39,702 bases of DNA from Blastocatellia bacterium (GTDB lineage Bacteria; Acidobacteriota; Blastocatellia; UBA7656; JADIYM01), in NCBI GenBank assembly GCA_021463145.1, contig JAJTWZ010000038.1:1-39702 (forward strand), in the 5' to 3' direction. This document shows positions 1-6,631 of this stretch, piece after piece. The notes under the pieces are model-generated. The model did not search any database, was not told the DNA's origin, and saw only the letters and a list, made by a program, of their open reading frames with translations. Numbering within the stretch: the stretch's first letter is position 1; each line of letters starts with the position of its first letter. Made by a program: the position numbers and the translations under genes.

Positions 1-174
1 TCGCCGCGCGCGACCCACGGCGGGGTGACTCTTCGTCCTGATGCCTGGATACCCACGGCATACGTCGTTGCTCCCGGCAGTTTCGCGGTTGCATGGCCCC
101 GAGAAAGTGGCGCCAGACACCTTCGGACCGTTCGCGACTCGATTCGATTTCGGGCGATCGCTCTTGTCGAATTG
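1..174. other. upstream non-coding stretch
   Basis: I see no convincing gene here. A plus-strand open frame at 25-276 has no ribosome binding site, no recognisable domain, and runs through the promoter of the next gene. The only notable element is a short GGCGCC-centred sequence at 103-123, described in the findings. Confidence 0.5.
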
Positions 175-203
175 TTGACCTTCCAAGGCCGCCGACTTAC
201 GAT
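175..203 (+). promoter_or_regulatory. sigma70-like promoter for the 297-1046 gene
   Basis: TTGACC at 175-180 and TACGAT at 198-203 are separated by 17 bases, close to the housekeeping sigma consensus. Transcription would start near 210 and leave a leader of about 87 bases before the ATG at 297. Seen by inspection only. Confidence 0.5.
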
Positions 204-296
204 GGCGATCGCAAATTCGATGTGTAACCCCCCTGCCGTGAATTCAATTCATCGACCCCGTTGCCGGGAGCGGTAACAGGATTTCGGAGGCTCCCC

Positions 297-1046
297 ATGC
301 TATCGAGGAGTTTGATGTTGCTTGCGTCGGCGCTGCTCGTCGGCGGAAGCGTTTTCGCAACTGCGCCTGAGGCGAGTGCACAGCGTGAACGCAGGAGGCC
401 CAGGATCCGCCAGGTAAGCCCGTCGGCAGGCGAGACAGTGAAAGTCGGCGACGTCGTTACGATCGAATGGGAATTCGTGGACGGCAGCGGAGTCATCCTG
501 ACCGATGACCAGATGCGCTGGTGCGAGCAGGAGATTTACCTGTCGCTCGACAACGGCCGGACCATCGATCGGCGAATCACGATAAGGCTTGACCCGGCTG
601 CCCGAGTCACGCAGTGGGTCGTCCCGAACACTCCCACGAACGAGGCCATGTTGGACCTTCATTACGGCTGCGAGGCCGACGGACTGCCGCACGAGGTTCG
701 GAACCTGCAGAAGGGGTTCCGATTCAAGATCGTTCCAGGCGACCGCAAGCCAAGAGAGATCAGCCTGAAGACTTTCCCGAAGGAAGTCTTCGCCGGCGAG
801 AACCTCGAGCTTTCGTGGGAGACGGATCTCGACACGGGGACTCAGTTCGACGTTCAGGTTTCCTACGACCGGGGTGGGGAGTTCACGTCGGTCGGCACGA
901 CCGGCAGTTCCAGTTTTTCGTGGCCCGTCCCTGGGGACTACCGGGGCAGCCTCACGTTTCGAGTAGTGGCACAAACGCCGAATGGAGAGACGATCGAGTC
1001 GCCGATCCTCATCAGTGGTCAACGCTCGGTCTCGAGGCGGCGATAG
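297..1046 (+). CDS. exported protein with beta-sandwich-like repeats, unknown function
   Basis: A 249-residue protein of unknown function. I chose the ATG at 297 because GGAGG (286-290) lies six bases upstream; a TTG at 261 would add 12 residues before an already complete signal peptide. Residues 1-28 form a signal peptide ending ASA-Q. After a short arginine-rich stretch come two segments of alternating hydrophobic residues, each opening with a pattern like P-x-x-G-x-x-V-x-x-G-D-x-V-x-I-x-W (about 38-60) and F-A-G-E-N-L-E-L-S-W (about 168-180). This resembles Ig-like or Kre9/KNH-type beta-sandwich modules. No catalytic motif and no membrane anchor is visible, so it is probably periplasmic or secreted. 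It is single-gene and convergent with the next gene. Confidence 0.8.
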   Translation: MLSRSLMLLASALLVGGSVFATAPEASAQRERRRPRIRQVSPSAGETVKVGDVVTIEWEFVDGSGVILTDDQMRWCEQEIYLSLDNGRTIDRRITIRLDPAARVTQWVVPNTPTNEAMLDLHYGCEADGLPHEVRNLQKGFRFKIVPGDRKPREISLKTFPKEVFAGENLELSWETDLDTGTQFDVQVSYDRGGEFTSVGTTGSSSFSWPVPGDYRGSLTFRVVAQTPNGETIESPILISGQRSVSRRR

Positions 1047-1284
1047 GCGGCCGATACTTCTTGATTCGGGCGCGCCGAACCCTGGTTTACGCGCCCCAGG
1101 AGCAGACGGCGTAGCTGACAGGCAGGATTGCCGGGGATCGCGGCGGATCGGATCGACCGCCGCCGCGGCCCGCGGCGTTCATATGCGAGCGCGATGCGGT
1201 CCGAGCCGCCGCAGTCAGCACCGCTGCAGCTGGCACCCGTTGCGCTTCAGAAAACCGGGTTCCCTCCCACGCTCCTTCCGGGTC
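1047..1284. other. convergent intergenic region
   Basis: This 238-bp region separates two convergent genes and holds no supported gene. It has a perfect 7-bp GC stem (GCGGCGG at 1140-1146, CCGCCGC at 1157-1163) with a 10-base loop but no T tract, so it is at best a weak terminator. Confidence 0.35.
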
Positions 1285-1911
1285 CTACTGCGCCTCGACA
1301 GGCGCGGCGCGACGTCGCAGGATGATCATCAGGCCCAGGCCAAGCGTCAGCCCCATCACGAGACCAAATGCGCCGAGAAGGTACGACGTCATTTTCATCT
1401 TCTCGATTACAGGGTTGTCGAGCATGTTCGTCGAAAGGTGAAGCGAGGCTATCTTCCAGGCCCCGTCGCGCCGAACGACAGTTGCGGTCCATCGAGTTTC
1501 GATCACCATCGGCGCTCCGCTCGACAATGTGAGCGTATCGGTCGACGTCCCCGCCAGAACCTTCGACTGTGCGTCGACCTCGGTCACGGACTTCACGACC
1601 GGTTCGCCGGCATAAGCCTGGATGAGAGCGCCCTTGCCTGCGAACAGACCCTTCACGTAGCGTTCGATCGCGTCGTGGCCAACGACACTGTCGCCATTCT
1701 GGAACGTGACGACCGCATCTGGAGTTAACATCTCGCCAGCTCGGACAAAGTCGGAAGCCGAAATCGCACGGGCCAGTGATAGGGCCAGATCGGTCTCGCT
1801 CTGAGAGTCCGTTTGAGCAAAAACTTCGGCTGGCAGAAGCTGAAGAGCCAACACCGCAAAGCCGACAAATGAAATCAAGCGATGCCGGAGACGGCACGAG
1901 GACACGCGCAT
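1285..1911 (-). CDS. exported SnoaL-like (NTF2-fold) protein with C-terminal membrane anchor
   Basis: A 208-residue protein. Residues 1-33 form a signal peptide ending VFAQ. Residues about 40-165 look like a SnoaL/DUF4440-type NTF2 fold: an early helix with ALSLARAISASDF, a 'TPDAVVTFQNGDSVVGHDAI' segment, and a late strand ending R-R-D-G-A-W-K-I-A-S-L-H. About 173-198 is a membrane helix followed by RRR, so the domain would be held on the outer face of the inner membrane. The start is supported by AAGGGG six bases upstream. SnoaL folds serve many roles, including isomerases and small-ligand binding; no specific catalytic set can be named here. It is divergent from the 2019 gene and shares its promoter region. 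Confidence 0.75.
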   Translation of the reverse strand: MRVSSCRLRHRLISFVGFAVLALQLLPAEVFAQTDSQSETDLALSLARAISASDFVRAGEMLTPDAVVTFQNGDSVVGHDAIERYVKGLFAGKGALIQAYAGEPVVKSVTEVDAQSKVLAGTSTDTLTLSSGAPMVIETRWTATVVRRDGAWKIASLHLSTNMLDNPVIEKMKMTSYLLGAFGLVMGLTLGLGLMIILRRRAAPVEAQ

Positions 1912-1921
1912 TGATCACCCC

Positions 1922-1949
1922 TTGTGAAGTTGTTCGCGGACTGTATAGC
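1922..1949 (+). promoter_or_regulatory. promoter of the 2019 gene, overlapping the opposite promoter
   Basis: Plus strand: TTGTGA (1922-1927), 16 bases, TATAGC (1944-1949). On the minus strand the same bases read TGC-TATACA (minus -10 at 1947-1942), an extended -10 that fits the SnoaL-like gene starting at 1911. The two -10 boxes overlap by four bases. Confidence 0.45.
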
Positions 1950-1950
1950 A

Positions 1951-1979
1951 CGTGCAGGTGGGTCTATCACGCCTGCACG
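1951..1979. promoter_or_regulatory. perfect 8-bp inverted repeat, possible operator
   Basis: CGTGCAGG (1951-1958) and CCTGCACG (1972-1979) form a perfect inverted repeat with a 13-base spacer. It covers the expected start of the plus transcript and the -35 region of the minus promoter, so one bound protein could control both genes. It could instead be a hairpin at the 5' end of the plus transcript. Confidence 0.4.
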
Positions 1980-2018
1980 GAGTTCTGGACGGCTTGACCG
2001 GGAAACTGGAGGCTTCGA

Positions 2019-3677
2019 ATGCGAACACTGGATTTCAAGTACTCGATCCTTTTGTCGGCCGTGCTGGTGCTCCTCCCGACAAGTGACTTGTGGGCCACGC
2101 CGGTACAGGAGAAGGTAGCGACTTCCTCGATCTCCGGCGTGGTGTCTATGTCGGGCACCGCGGCAGCCGGTGTCGGCGTCCTGCTCAGCGACGCAACGCC
2201 TGGACCCAGAGGCGGCGGACGTCCTGCAGCGCGGACGGTATCCGACAAGATGGGGCGCTTCAATTTCGATGGACTCGAGCGCGGGTCTTATTACGTCGAA
2301 GCCTACGTGCCCGGGGCGGCGGTTCAAGTTAGTGCAGGGCGCCGAGCCACACTCGTCACCGTCGGCGCAGGCGAGAGCGTGGACGGGATAACGATCGACC
2401 TTCAGCCGGGAGGTGTGATCACCGGCAAAGTCGTCGACATCGATCGACGTCCGGTCGCTGGCGAAGCCATCCATCTGTATTCGGAAGAGAGGGTGAACGA
2501 GACAGCGACCGAGATGCTGCGGATGCAGTCCGACAGCACTACGGACGACCGGGGCGTGTACAGGATTTACGGACTGGCACCCGGCCGATATGCCGTTGGC
2601 GCTGGCAACCTGAAGGCCGGTTACGCCGATGGGTTGTACGCGATGGCCTTCTTCGGCGGCGGCGACAGCCCGGGTGAAGCCAGGCGCCTGACGGTCGAAT
2701 CGGGCTCCGAAGTCCGCGATGTTGACCTCGTTCTCGTGCGAGGCGAGTCCGGCTTCTCGGTCTCCGGAAGGGTCGTCGATGCGGCAACCCGTAAGCCGGT
2801 CCGTGACGCGCGGATCTTCGCGGGACCGATTCAGAATGGCCGGATGATGGCAGTCTCCGGCGGTGGCGCCGTGTCGGAAGATGGCGAGTTCACTCTGGCC
2901 GGCAGGGCGCGTGGATCCTGGGGAATCATGGCAATGCCGGGGTCGCCAGATGCCGAGTCTTATTACAGCGAAACGGTGGAAGTGGCCGTCGAGGATCGCG
3001 ACGTTTCGGGTGTGGTCGTGCAGATGCGCGAGGCCGCGTCCATCACGGGTGTCGTCGTTGGTCTGGAGACGGAGCCCGGACTCGACCTGTCGGCGATTCG
3101 AAGCGATGCGATCTCGTTGAATCGGCGTCCGGAGCCGGGCGACACCGGCCGATTTCCGTTTTCCTCGGCCCAGATTCGCGTCAAGCCGGATCTTACGTTT
3201 CGGGCAACCGGCCTCAGGACTGGCGAGTACACGCTGGCATTCAATCCATACTCGCAGTCGAAGGGTATGTACGTGGCGCGAGTCGAGATCGCCGGATCGC
3301 CAGTCGATGGCCCGATTCGGATTTCCGAAGCGGTAGAGATTTCTGACGTGCGCGTCGTGATCGGGCGAGCGGAGGCGCTCCTGCGAGGTGTGGTCAGCGT
3401 TAAGAACGGAACGCTTCCGTTCGAGCGCGTTGGCGTGCGATTGACGTCTGCCAGTGGTCAGACGATCGGAGGATTTGCGCGAGTCGACGCGAAAGGCACG
3501 TTCCAGATGGAATCCGTTCCACCCGGCGAGTATCGAGCGTCCGCCATTGCCCTTGGCGCGGACGCACCCATCGAGTCTAAACCCGTGACGGTCACGATCC
3601 CGAAGTCCGGAACCGTCGAGGTGACGATCGAGCTCGATCTCGGTCCGCGCTCGACGAATCCCGAGGAGGCGCCGTGA
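2019..3677 (+). CDS. exported carboxypeptidase-regulatory-like domain protein
   Basis: A 552-residue exported protein. The ATG at 2019 has GGAGG at 2008-2012. A signal peptide covers about residues 1-27 (hydrophobic core LLSAVLVLL). The rest consists of repeated modules of the carboxypeptidase-regulatory-like / CarboxypepD_reg type: strands reading S-G-V-V or I-T-G-K-V-V-D followed by D-D-R-G-V-Y-R-I-Y-G-L-A-P-G-R-Y, recurring near residues 35-100, 130-200, 245-310, 340-415 and 460-530. Such modules are transthyretin-like beta-sandwiches; in Acidobacteriota they occur in outer-membrane and surface proteins. There is no peptidase domain and no TonB plug or barrel. The stop codon overlaps the next start (GTGA), so the two are translationally coupled. 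Function unknown; a structural or carbohydrate-binding role is only a guess. Confidence 0.8.
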   Translation: MRTLDFKYSILLSAVLVLLPTSDLWATPVQEKVATSSISGVVSMSGTAAAGVGVLLSDATPGPRGGGRPAARTVSDKMGRFNFDGLERGSYYVEAYVPGAAVQVSAGRRATLVTVGAGESVDGITIDLQPGGVITGKVVDIDRRPVAGEAIHLYSEERVNETATEMLRMQSDSTTDDRGVYRIYGLAPGRYAVGAGNLKAGYADGLYAMAFFGGGDSPGEARRLTVESGSEVRDVDLVLVRGESGFSVSGRVVDAATRKPVRDARIFAGPIQNGRMMAVSGGGAVSEDGEFTLAGRARGSWGIMAMPGSPDAESYYSETVEVAVEDRDVSGVVVQMREAASITGVVVGLETEPGLDLSAIRSDAISLNRRPEPGDTGRFPFSSAQIRVKPDLTFRATGLRTGEYTLAFNPYSQSKGMYVARVEIAGSPVDGPIRISEAVEISDVRVVIGRAEALLRGVVSVKNGTLPFERVGVRLTSASGQTIGGFARVDAKGTFQMESVPPGEYRASAIALGADAPIESKPVTVTIPKSGTVEVTIELDLGPRSTNPEEAP

Positions 3678-5458
3678 AGCTCGAGAGGATACTCGACCGT
3701 GCACGGCGGCCGTTGGCCGCGGCTGTGGCGCTCGTAGTGTGCGCGGCCCTTGCACACGGGCAGTCCCCGGCCGATAGCGGCGCGACACCGGCGCGGTTGC
3801 CGCTTCGAGGCCGCGTATTCGACGAGTCGGGCAAGCCCTTGGACGGAGCGATGGTGCGGGCCTTCGGCATTGGCTTCGGTCCGGCGCGGTCGTCGTCTAC
3901 TTCGGCTCGCACGAATAGTGAGGGCGAATTCGTGATTCCGAATCTGGATTCCGGGGCCTATTCGGTGTCGGTGGTGTTCCATCCGCTGGTGGCAGTGGAG
4001 GGAATTCCCGTGGAGGGAGCGCGACCTGGGCAATCGATGTCCATCCGGATGGCGCGTGGCGCCGCGATCACCGGAAAGGTCCTCGACCGCGACGGAAGTC
4101 CGATGACGGGACTCGTGGTCAGTCCGCTGAGAACCAGGGACTCGGACGGAATTCGCGTCGAAGAGGGAGATCGGCCTGCCCAGGGCGGAACTGTCGACGA
4201 TCGGGGTGTCTACAGGCTATGGGGAGTGTTCCCGGGAACGTACGTCCTTCGAGTCGCGCCGCCACAGCGCTACTTCGAACGCGAGACCTATCTTTCTGAC
4301 CGCACCCGCACCTACTACCCGGGAACAGGCCGGGCGAATGCCACTGAGATCACGGTGCGAAGCGGCGACGAGATCGCCAATGCGGACATCGTGTTCCGCG
4401 GCGACGCCGGACACGGGATTTCCGGCACCGTGACAGCCGTTTCGGGCCGTGCGATCGGACGGCAGGCGGTAGTGGAACTGTTTCGGGCTGGCCTTCAGGT
4501 GCCCGATGGCACTGTCGTCGTCCAGCCGGGTGGAGTCAACACGTCGTTCAGCTTCAAGGCGATCGACGATGGAGACTACGAGCTCGTTGCGCGATCGATC
4601 GATGCCGAAGTCTACGACACGACCGATCGGGCTAGCGTGCGCGTCCGCGGGGCGGATGTGACTGGAGTGAGACTGCTACTTGCGCCAACGACGCACATTG
4701 CGGGCCGCATCGACATCGCGGCACGCACCGAAGCCGATGCGTGCGGTGCTTTGGCCGATGGAAGCACACACGCTCCGATCCGACCCATAGACGTGTCGGT
4801 GCGCTCTCGGCGAATGGATGGAAAGACGAGCGGAGGGGCGCAACCTTCGGCTTCCGGCGAATTCGTCGTCAAGCCGCTCGAGGGAGGGCACTACCGGCTC
4901 TGGGTCGAGTTCGGAGACGACACCGCATACGTCGAAGCGTTGGAGATGAACTCGAAGCCGGCGAAGCCAGCTCCAGGCTTGGGAGCCGCAACGGCGGCTT
5001 CGAAGGCGGCGCCGCTCCCGATCGCCCGCGACGGAATTCGAGTCTCGCGGGAATCGCAAATCGAGGGGGTCCGCTTCGTCATTGCGGCGGGAGCAGCGCG
5101 TGTAAGGGGCCGCGTCGTTCCGTCTAAGGAAGGCCAGCCGCTGCCCGCAAGGGTTGTTGTCTGTCTGGTCCCCGCGGACCGGAAACAGGCTGACGATGTC
5201 GTGCACTACTACGAAACGGCGACGGAGCGCGACGGCACGTTCGACGTCCGGAATGTCGCTCCAGGCGAGTATTTCGTCGTAACACGCGGGCCCGAGAGCG
5301 TCGATGTCCCGGCAAGGCAGATCTTTCCCGCCGCGTGGAACGCGAAGGAGCGGGCTTCGTTGCGGACGGCGGCCGAGAAAGCGGGAGTTCGAATCAGCCT
5401 CGCGCCCTGCCAGAGGCTCGAGTCGGCGGTCGTCAGATTCGGCGGAACGGCAAAGTAG
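3674..5458 (+). CDS. second exported carboxypeptidase-regulatory-like domain protein
   Basis: A 594-residue paralogue-like partner of the preceding gene, starting at a GTG that overlaps the previous stop by four bases. Residues 1-32 are a signal peptide (core LAAAVALVVCAALAHG). Transthyretin-like modules recur: L-R-G-R-V-F-D-E-S-G-K-P-L near residue 37, I-T-G-K-V-L-D-R-D-G near 130, ISGTVTAVSGR near 245, and a C-terminal V-R-G-R-V-V-P...G-T-F-D-V-R-N-V-A-P-G-E-Y-F near 475-540. An Ala/Pro-rich stretch near 420-440 looks like a linker. No enzyme motif is visible. Coupling and shared architecture suggest that the two products work in one surface or periplasmic assembly. Confidence 0.8.
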   Translation: MKLERILDRARRPLAAAVALVVCAALAHGQSPADSGATPARLPLRGRVFDESGKPLDGAMVRAFGIGFGPARSSSTSARTNSEGEFVIPNLDSGAYSVSVVFHPLVAVEGIPVEGARPGQSMSIRMARGAAITGKVLDRDGSPMTGLVVSPLRTRDSDGIRVEEGDRPAQGGTVDDRGVYRLWGVFPGTYVLRVAPPQRYFERETYLSDRTRTYYPGTGRANATEITVRSGDEIANADIVFRGDAGHGISGTVTAVSGRAIGRQAVVELFRAGLQVPDGTVVVQPGGVNTSFSFKAIDDGDYELVARSIDAEVYDTTDRASVRVRGADVTGVRLLLAPTTHIAGRIDIAARTEADACGALADGSTHAPIRPIDVSVRSRRMDGKTSGGAQPSASGEFVVKPLEGGHYRLWVEFGDDTAYVEALEMNSKPAKPAPGLGAATAASKAAPLPIARDGIRVSRESQIEGVRFVIAAGAARVRGRVVPSKEGQPLPARVVVCLVPADRKQADDVVHYYETATERDGTFDVRNVAPGEYFVVTRGPESVDVPARQIFPAAWNAKERASLRTAAEKAGVRISLAPCQRLESAVVRFGGTAK

Positions 5459-5472
5459 GCGCTTCCAGGCGA

Positions 5473-5499
5473 GGGGCGGACACCTTTCCGTGCCGCCCC
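5473..5499. terminator. hairpin between convergent genes
   Basis: GGGGCGG (5473-5479), a bulged A, CAC, a six-base loop, then GTG and CCGCCCC (5493-5499) form a ten-pair stem. It lies 15 bases after the stop at 5458 and 17 bases before the ybaK stop at 5516, so it may stop transcription from both sides. No T tract follows. Confidence 0.5.
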
Positions 5500-5515
5500 C
5501 GGCGCCACGACCCTC

Positions 5516-6004
5516 TCAGCTCTGAACTCGGGCGATGTCGGCGAGTGTCGCGCCGACGAGACGGACGAGCTCCGCGGGCCGAAGTACGAGCTCCAGACCG
5601 CGCCGCCCGCCGCTGATCCCGATTTTGTCCCAGAGCTCGGCCGTCTCGTCGACGAAGACAGGGAAAGCCCGTCGCGCGGCAAGAACGGTTACAGCGCCAC
5701 GGATGTAACCGGACAATTCGAGAACGTCTTTCAGCGGGACGACGTCGACTCGCTTGTTGCCGGACACGGCTGCGAGCCGCTTCTCGTCGAGCACGGAACC
5801 GCCTGGAATCAGGGCAAAGAGCGGTCCGGTGCGGTCGCCACGCGCAAGGATTGTCTTGAAGACTGTCTCCGGCTGCATGCCCAACTTGCGCGCGGTGTTC
5901 TCTACACTGAGGTCGGATTCGTCGACGTCGTATTCGAGAACGGAATACGAAACGCCGGAGCGGTCGAGTTGACGCATCGCGTTGGTCTTTTCCACGGTGG
6001 GCAT
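5516..6004 (-). CDS. ybaK: YbaK/EbsC-family aminoacyl-tRNA deacylase
   Basis: A 162-residue protein of the YbaK/ProX-type editing family, which hydrolyses mischarged aminoacyl-tRNA, typically Cys-tRNA(Pro), in the cytoplasm. Diagnostic features are the opening T-N-A-M-R-Q-L, the segment T-V-F-K-T-I-L-A-R-G-D near residue 50 with the conserved active-site lysine, I-P-G-G-S-V-L-D-E-K-R-L-A near 67, and GYIRGAVTVLA (the GG/R-GxxSP-like region) near 100. It matches the usual full length. I preferred the ATG at 6004; an upstream in-frame start would run into yjbQ. It lies 31 bases behind yjbQ and probably shares its transcript. Confidence 0.85.
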   Translation of the reverse strand: MPTVEKTNAMRQLDRSGVSYSVLEYDVDESDLSVENTARKLGMQPETVFKTILARGDRTGPLFALIPGGSVLDEKRLAAVSGNKRVDVVPLKDVLELSGYIRGAVTVLAARRAFPVFVDETAELWDKIGISGGRRGLELVLRPAELVRLVGATLADIARVQS

Positions 6005-6035
6005 GCTGGCGCGCTGCCCGCCGTCGCGCAACCGG

Positions 6036-6476
6036 TCAGGAGCCGAGAATCTGAAGATGGACCGACCGCTGGCGCGGTCCGTCAAGTTCGGCGGCAAGCA
6101 CGGCCTGGAAGGTGCCGAGTACTATGTCGCCGTCGCGAATCGGAATGGCAAGGCTGTGGCCGAGCAGCGACGCCTTCAGGTGCGCGTCGGTATTCAGGCG
6201 GTCACAGTCAGAGAGGTCCGGATCGTTGTGCCGGTACGGGCGGTGCCGCGGTACCAGTTCCGAGAGGAAGTCCTGGATGTCGTCGAGGAGCGCGTTCTGC
6301 GTTTCGTTGACGAAAAGCGCCAGCGTCGTGTGCATCGACATCACCAGAGCCAGTCCGTCGCGGATGCCCCCCGACCGGACACGCGCCGAGATGCGCGGGG
6401 TGAGGTCGAGTATCTGGAGCCTGGCATCCGTGTTGAGCCGGATGAGCGTCGGGTGGGCGAGGCAGAGCGGTTCCAT
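6036..6476 (-). CDS. yjbQ: YjbQ (UPF0047) family protein
   Basis: A 146-residue full-length member of the YjbQ/UPF0047 family, some members of which show secondary thiamine-phosphate synthase activity; the true cellular role is unsettled. The family signature is clear: S-M-H-T-T-L-A-L-F-V-N-E near residues 47-58, then Y-R-H-N-D-P near 81, D-A-H-L-K-A-S-L-L-G near 97 and GDIVLGTFQAVL near 116. The His residues of MHT, YRHND and DAHLK are the expected metal or phosphate site. The ATG at 6476 has AGGAG nine bases upstream. It is followed 31 bases later by ybaK. A 155-bp gap with a hairpin separates it from the aconitase-like gene upstream. Confidence 0.9.
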   Translation of the reverse strand: MEPLCLAHPTLIRLNTDARLQILDLTPRISARVRSGGIRDGLALVMSMHTTLALFVNETQNALLDDIQDFLSELVPRHRPYRHNDPDLSDCDRLNTDAHLKASLLGHSLAIPIRDGDIVLGTFQAVLAAELDGPRQRSVHLQILGS

Positions 6477-6502
6477 GGCAGCGATCTCCTGCGAGCGAAG
6501 TA

Positions 6503-6524
6503 CTTTGCGGGTCAAAGCGCAAAG
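6503..6524 (-). promoter_or_regulatory. inverted repeat upstream of yjbQ
   Basis: CTTTGCG (6503-6509) and CGCAAAG (6518-6524) form a perfect 7-bp inverted repeat with an 8-base spacer, 27-48 bases before the yjbQ start. It could be an operator or a leader hairpin. I could not place a good -35/-10 pair here. Confidence 0.35.
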
Positions 6525-6579
6525 ATGCACCGGGAGAGATTCGGGTTGTTTGCGAACCGGCCGTGAGAGGAGGTGGGAG

Positions 6580-6614
6580 GGGCCAGGGCGGTGCGCGTGG
6601 ATCCGCCCAGGCCC
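6580..6614 (-). terminator. strong hairpin after the aconitase-like gene
   Basis: GGGCC-A-GGGCGG (6580-6591) pairs with CCGCCC-A-GGCCC (6603-6614): 11 GC pairs with one A-A mismatch and an 11-base loop. It begins 17 bases after the stop of the 6632-8680 gene. There is no T tract on the minus strand, so it may attenuate transcription or protect the 3' end. Confidence 0.5.
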
Positions 6615-6631
6615 TTTCGCAAGGAATCTGC

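Noticed and set aside
25-276. Plus-strand open frame before the first gene
   Set aside because: No ribosome binding site or domain, and it runs through the promoter at 175-203.
1875-3788. Long minus-strand open frame opposite the 2019 gene
   Set aside because: It is rich in Arg, His and Asp with no domain, signal or start site, and lies opposite a clear gene. High GC content makes such frames common.
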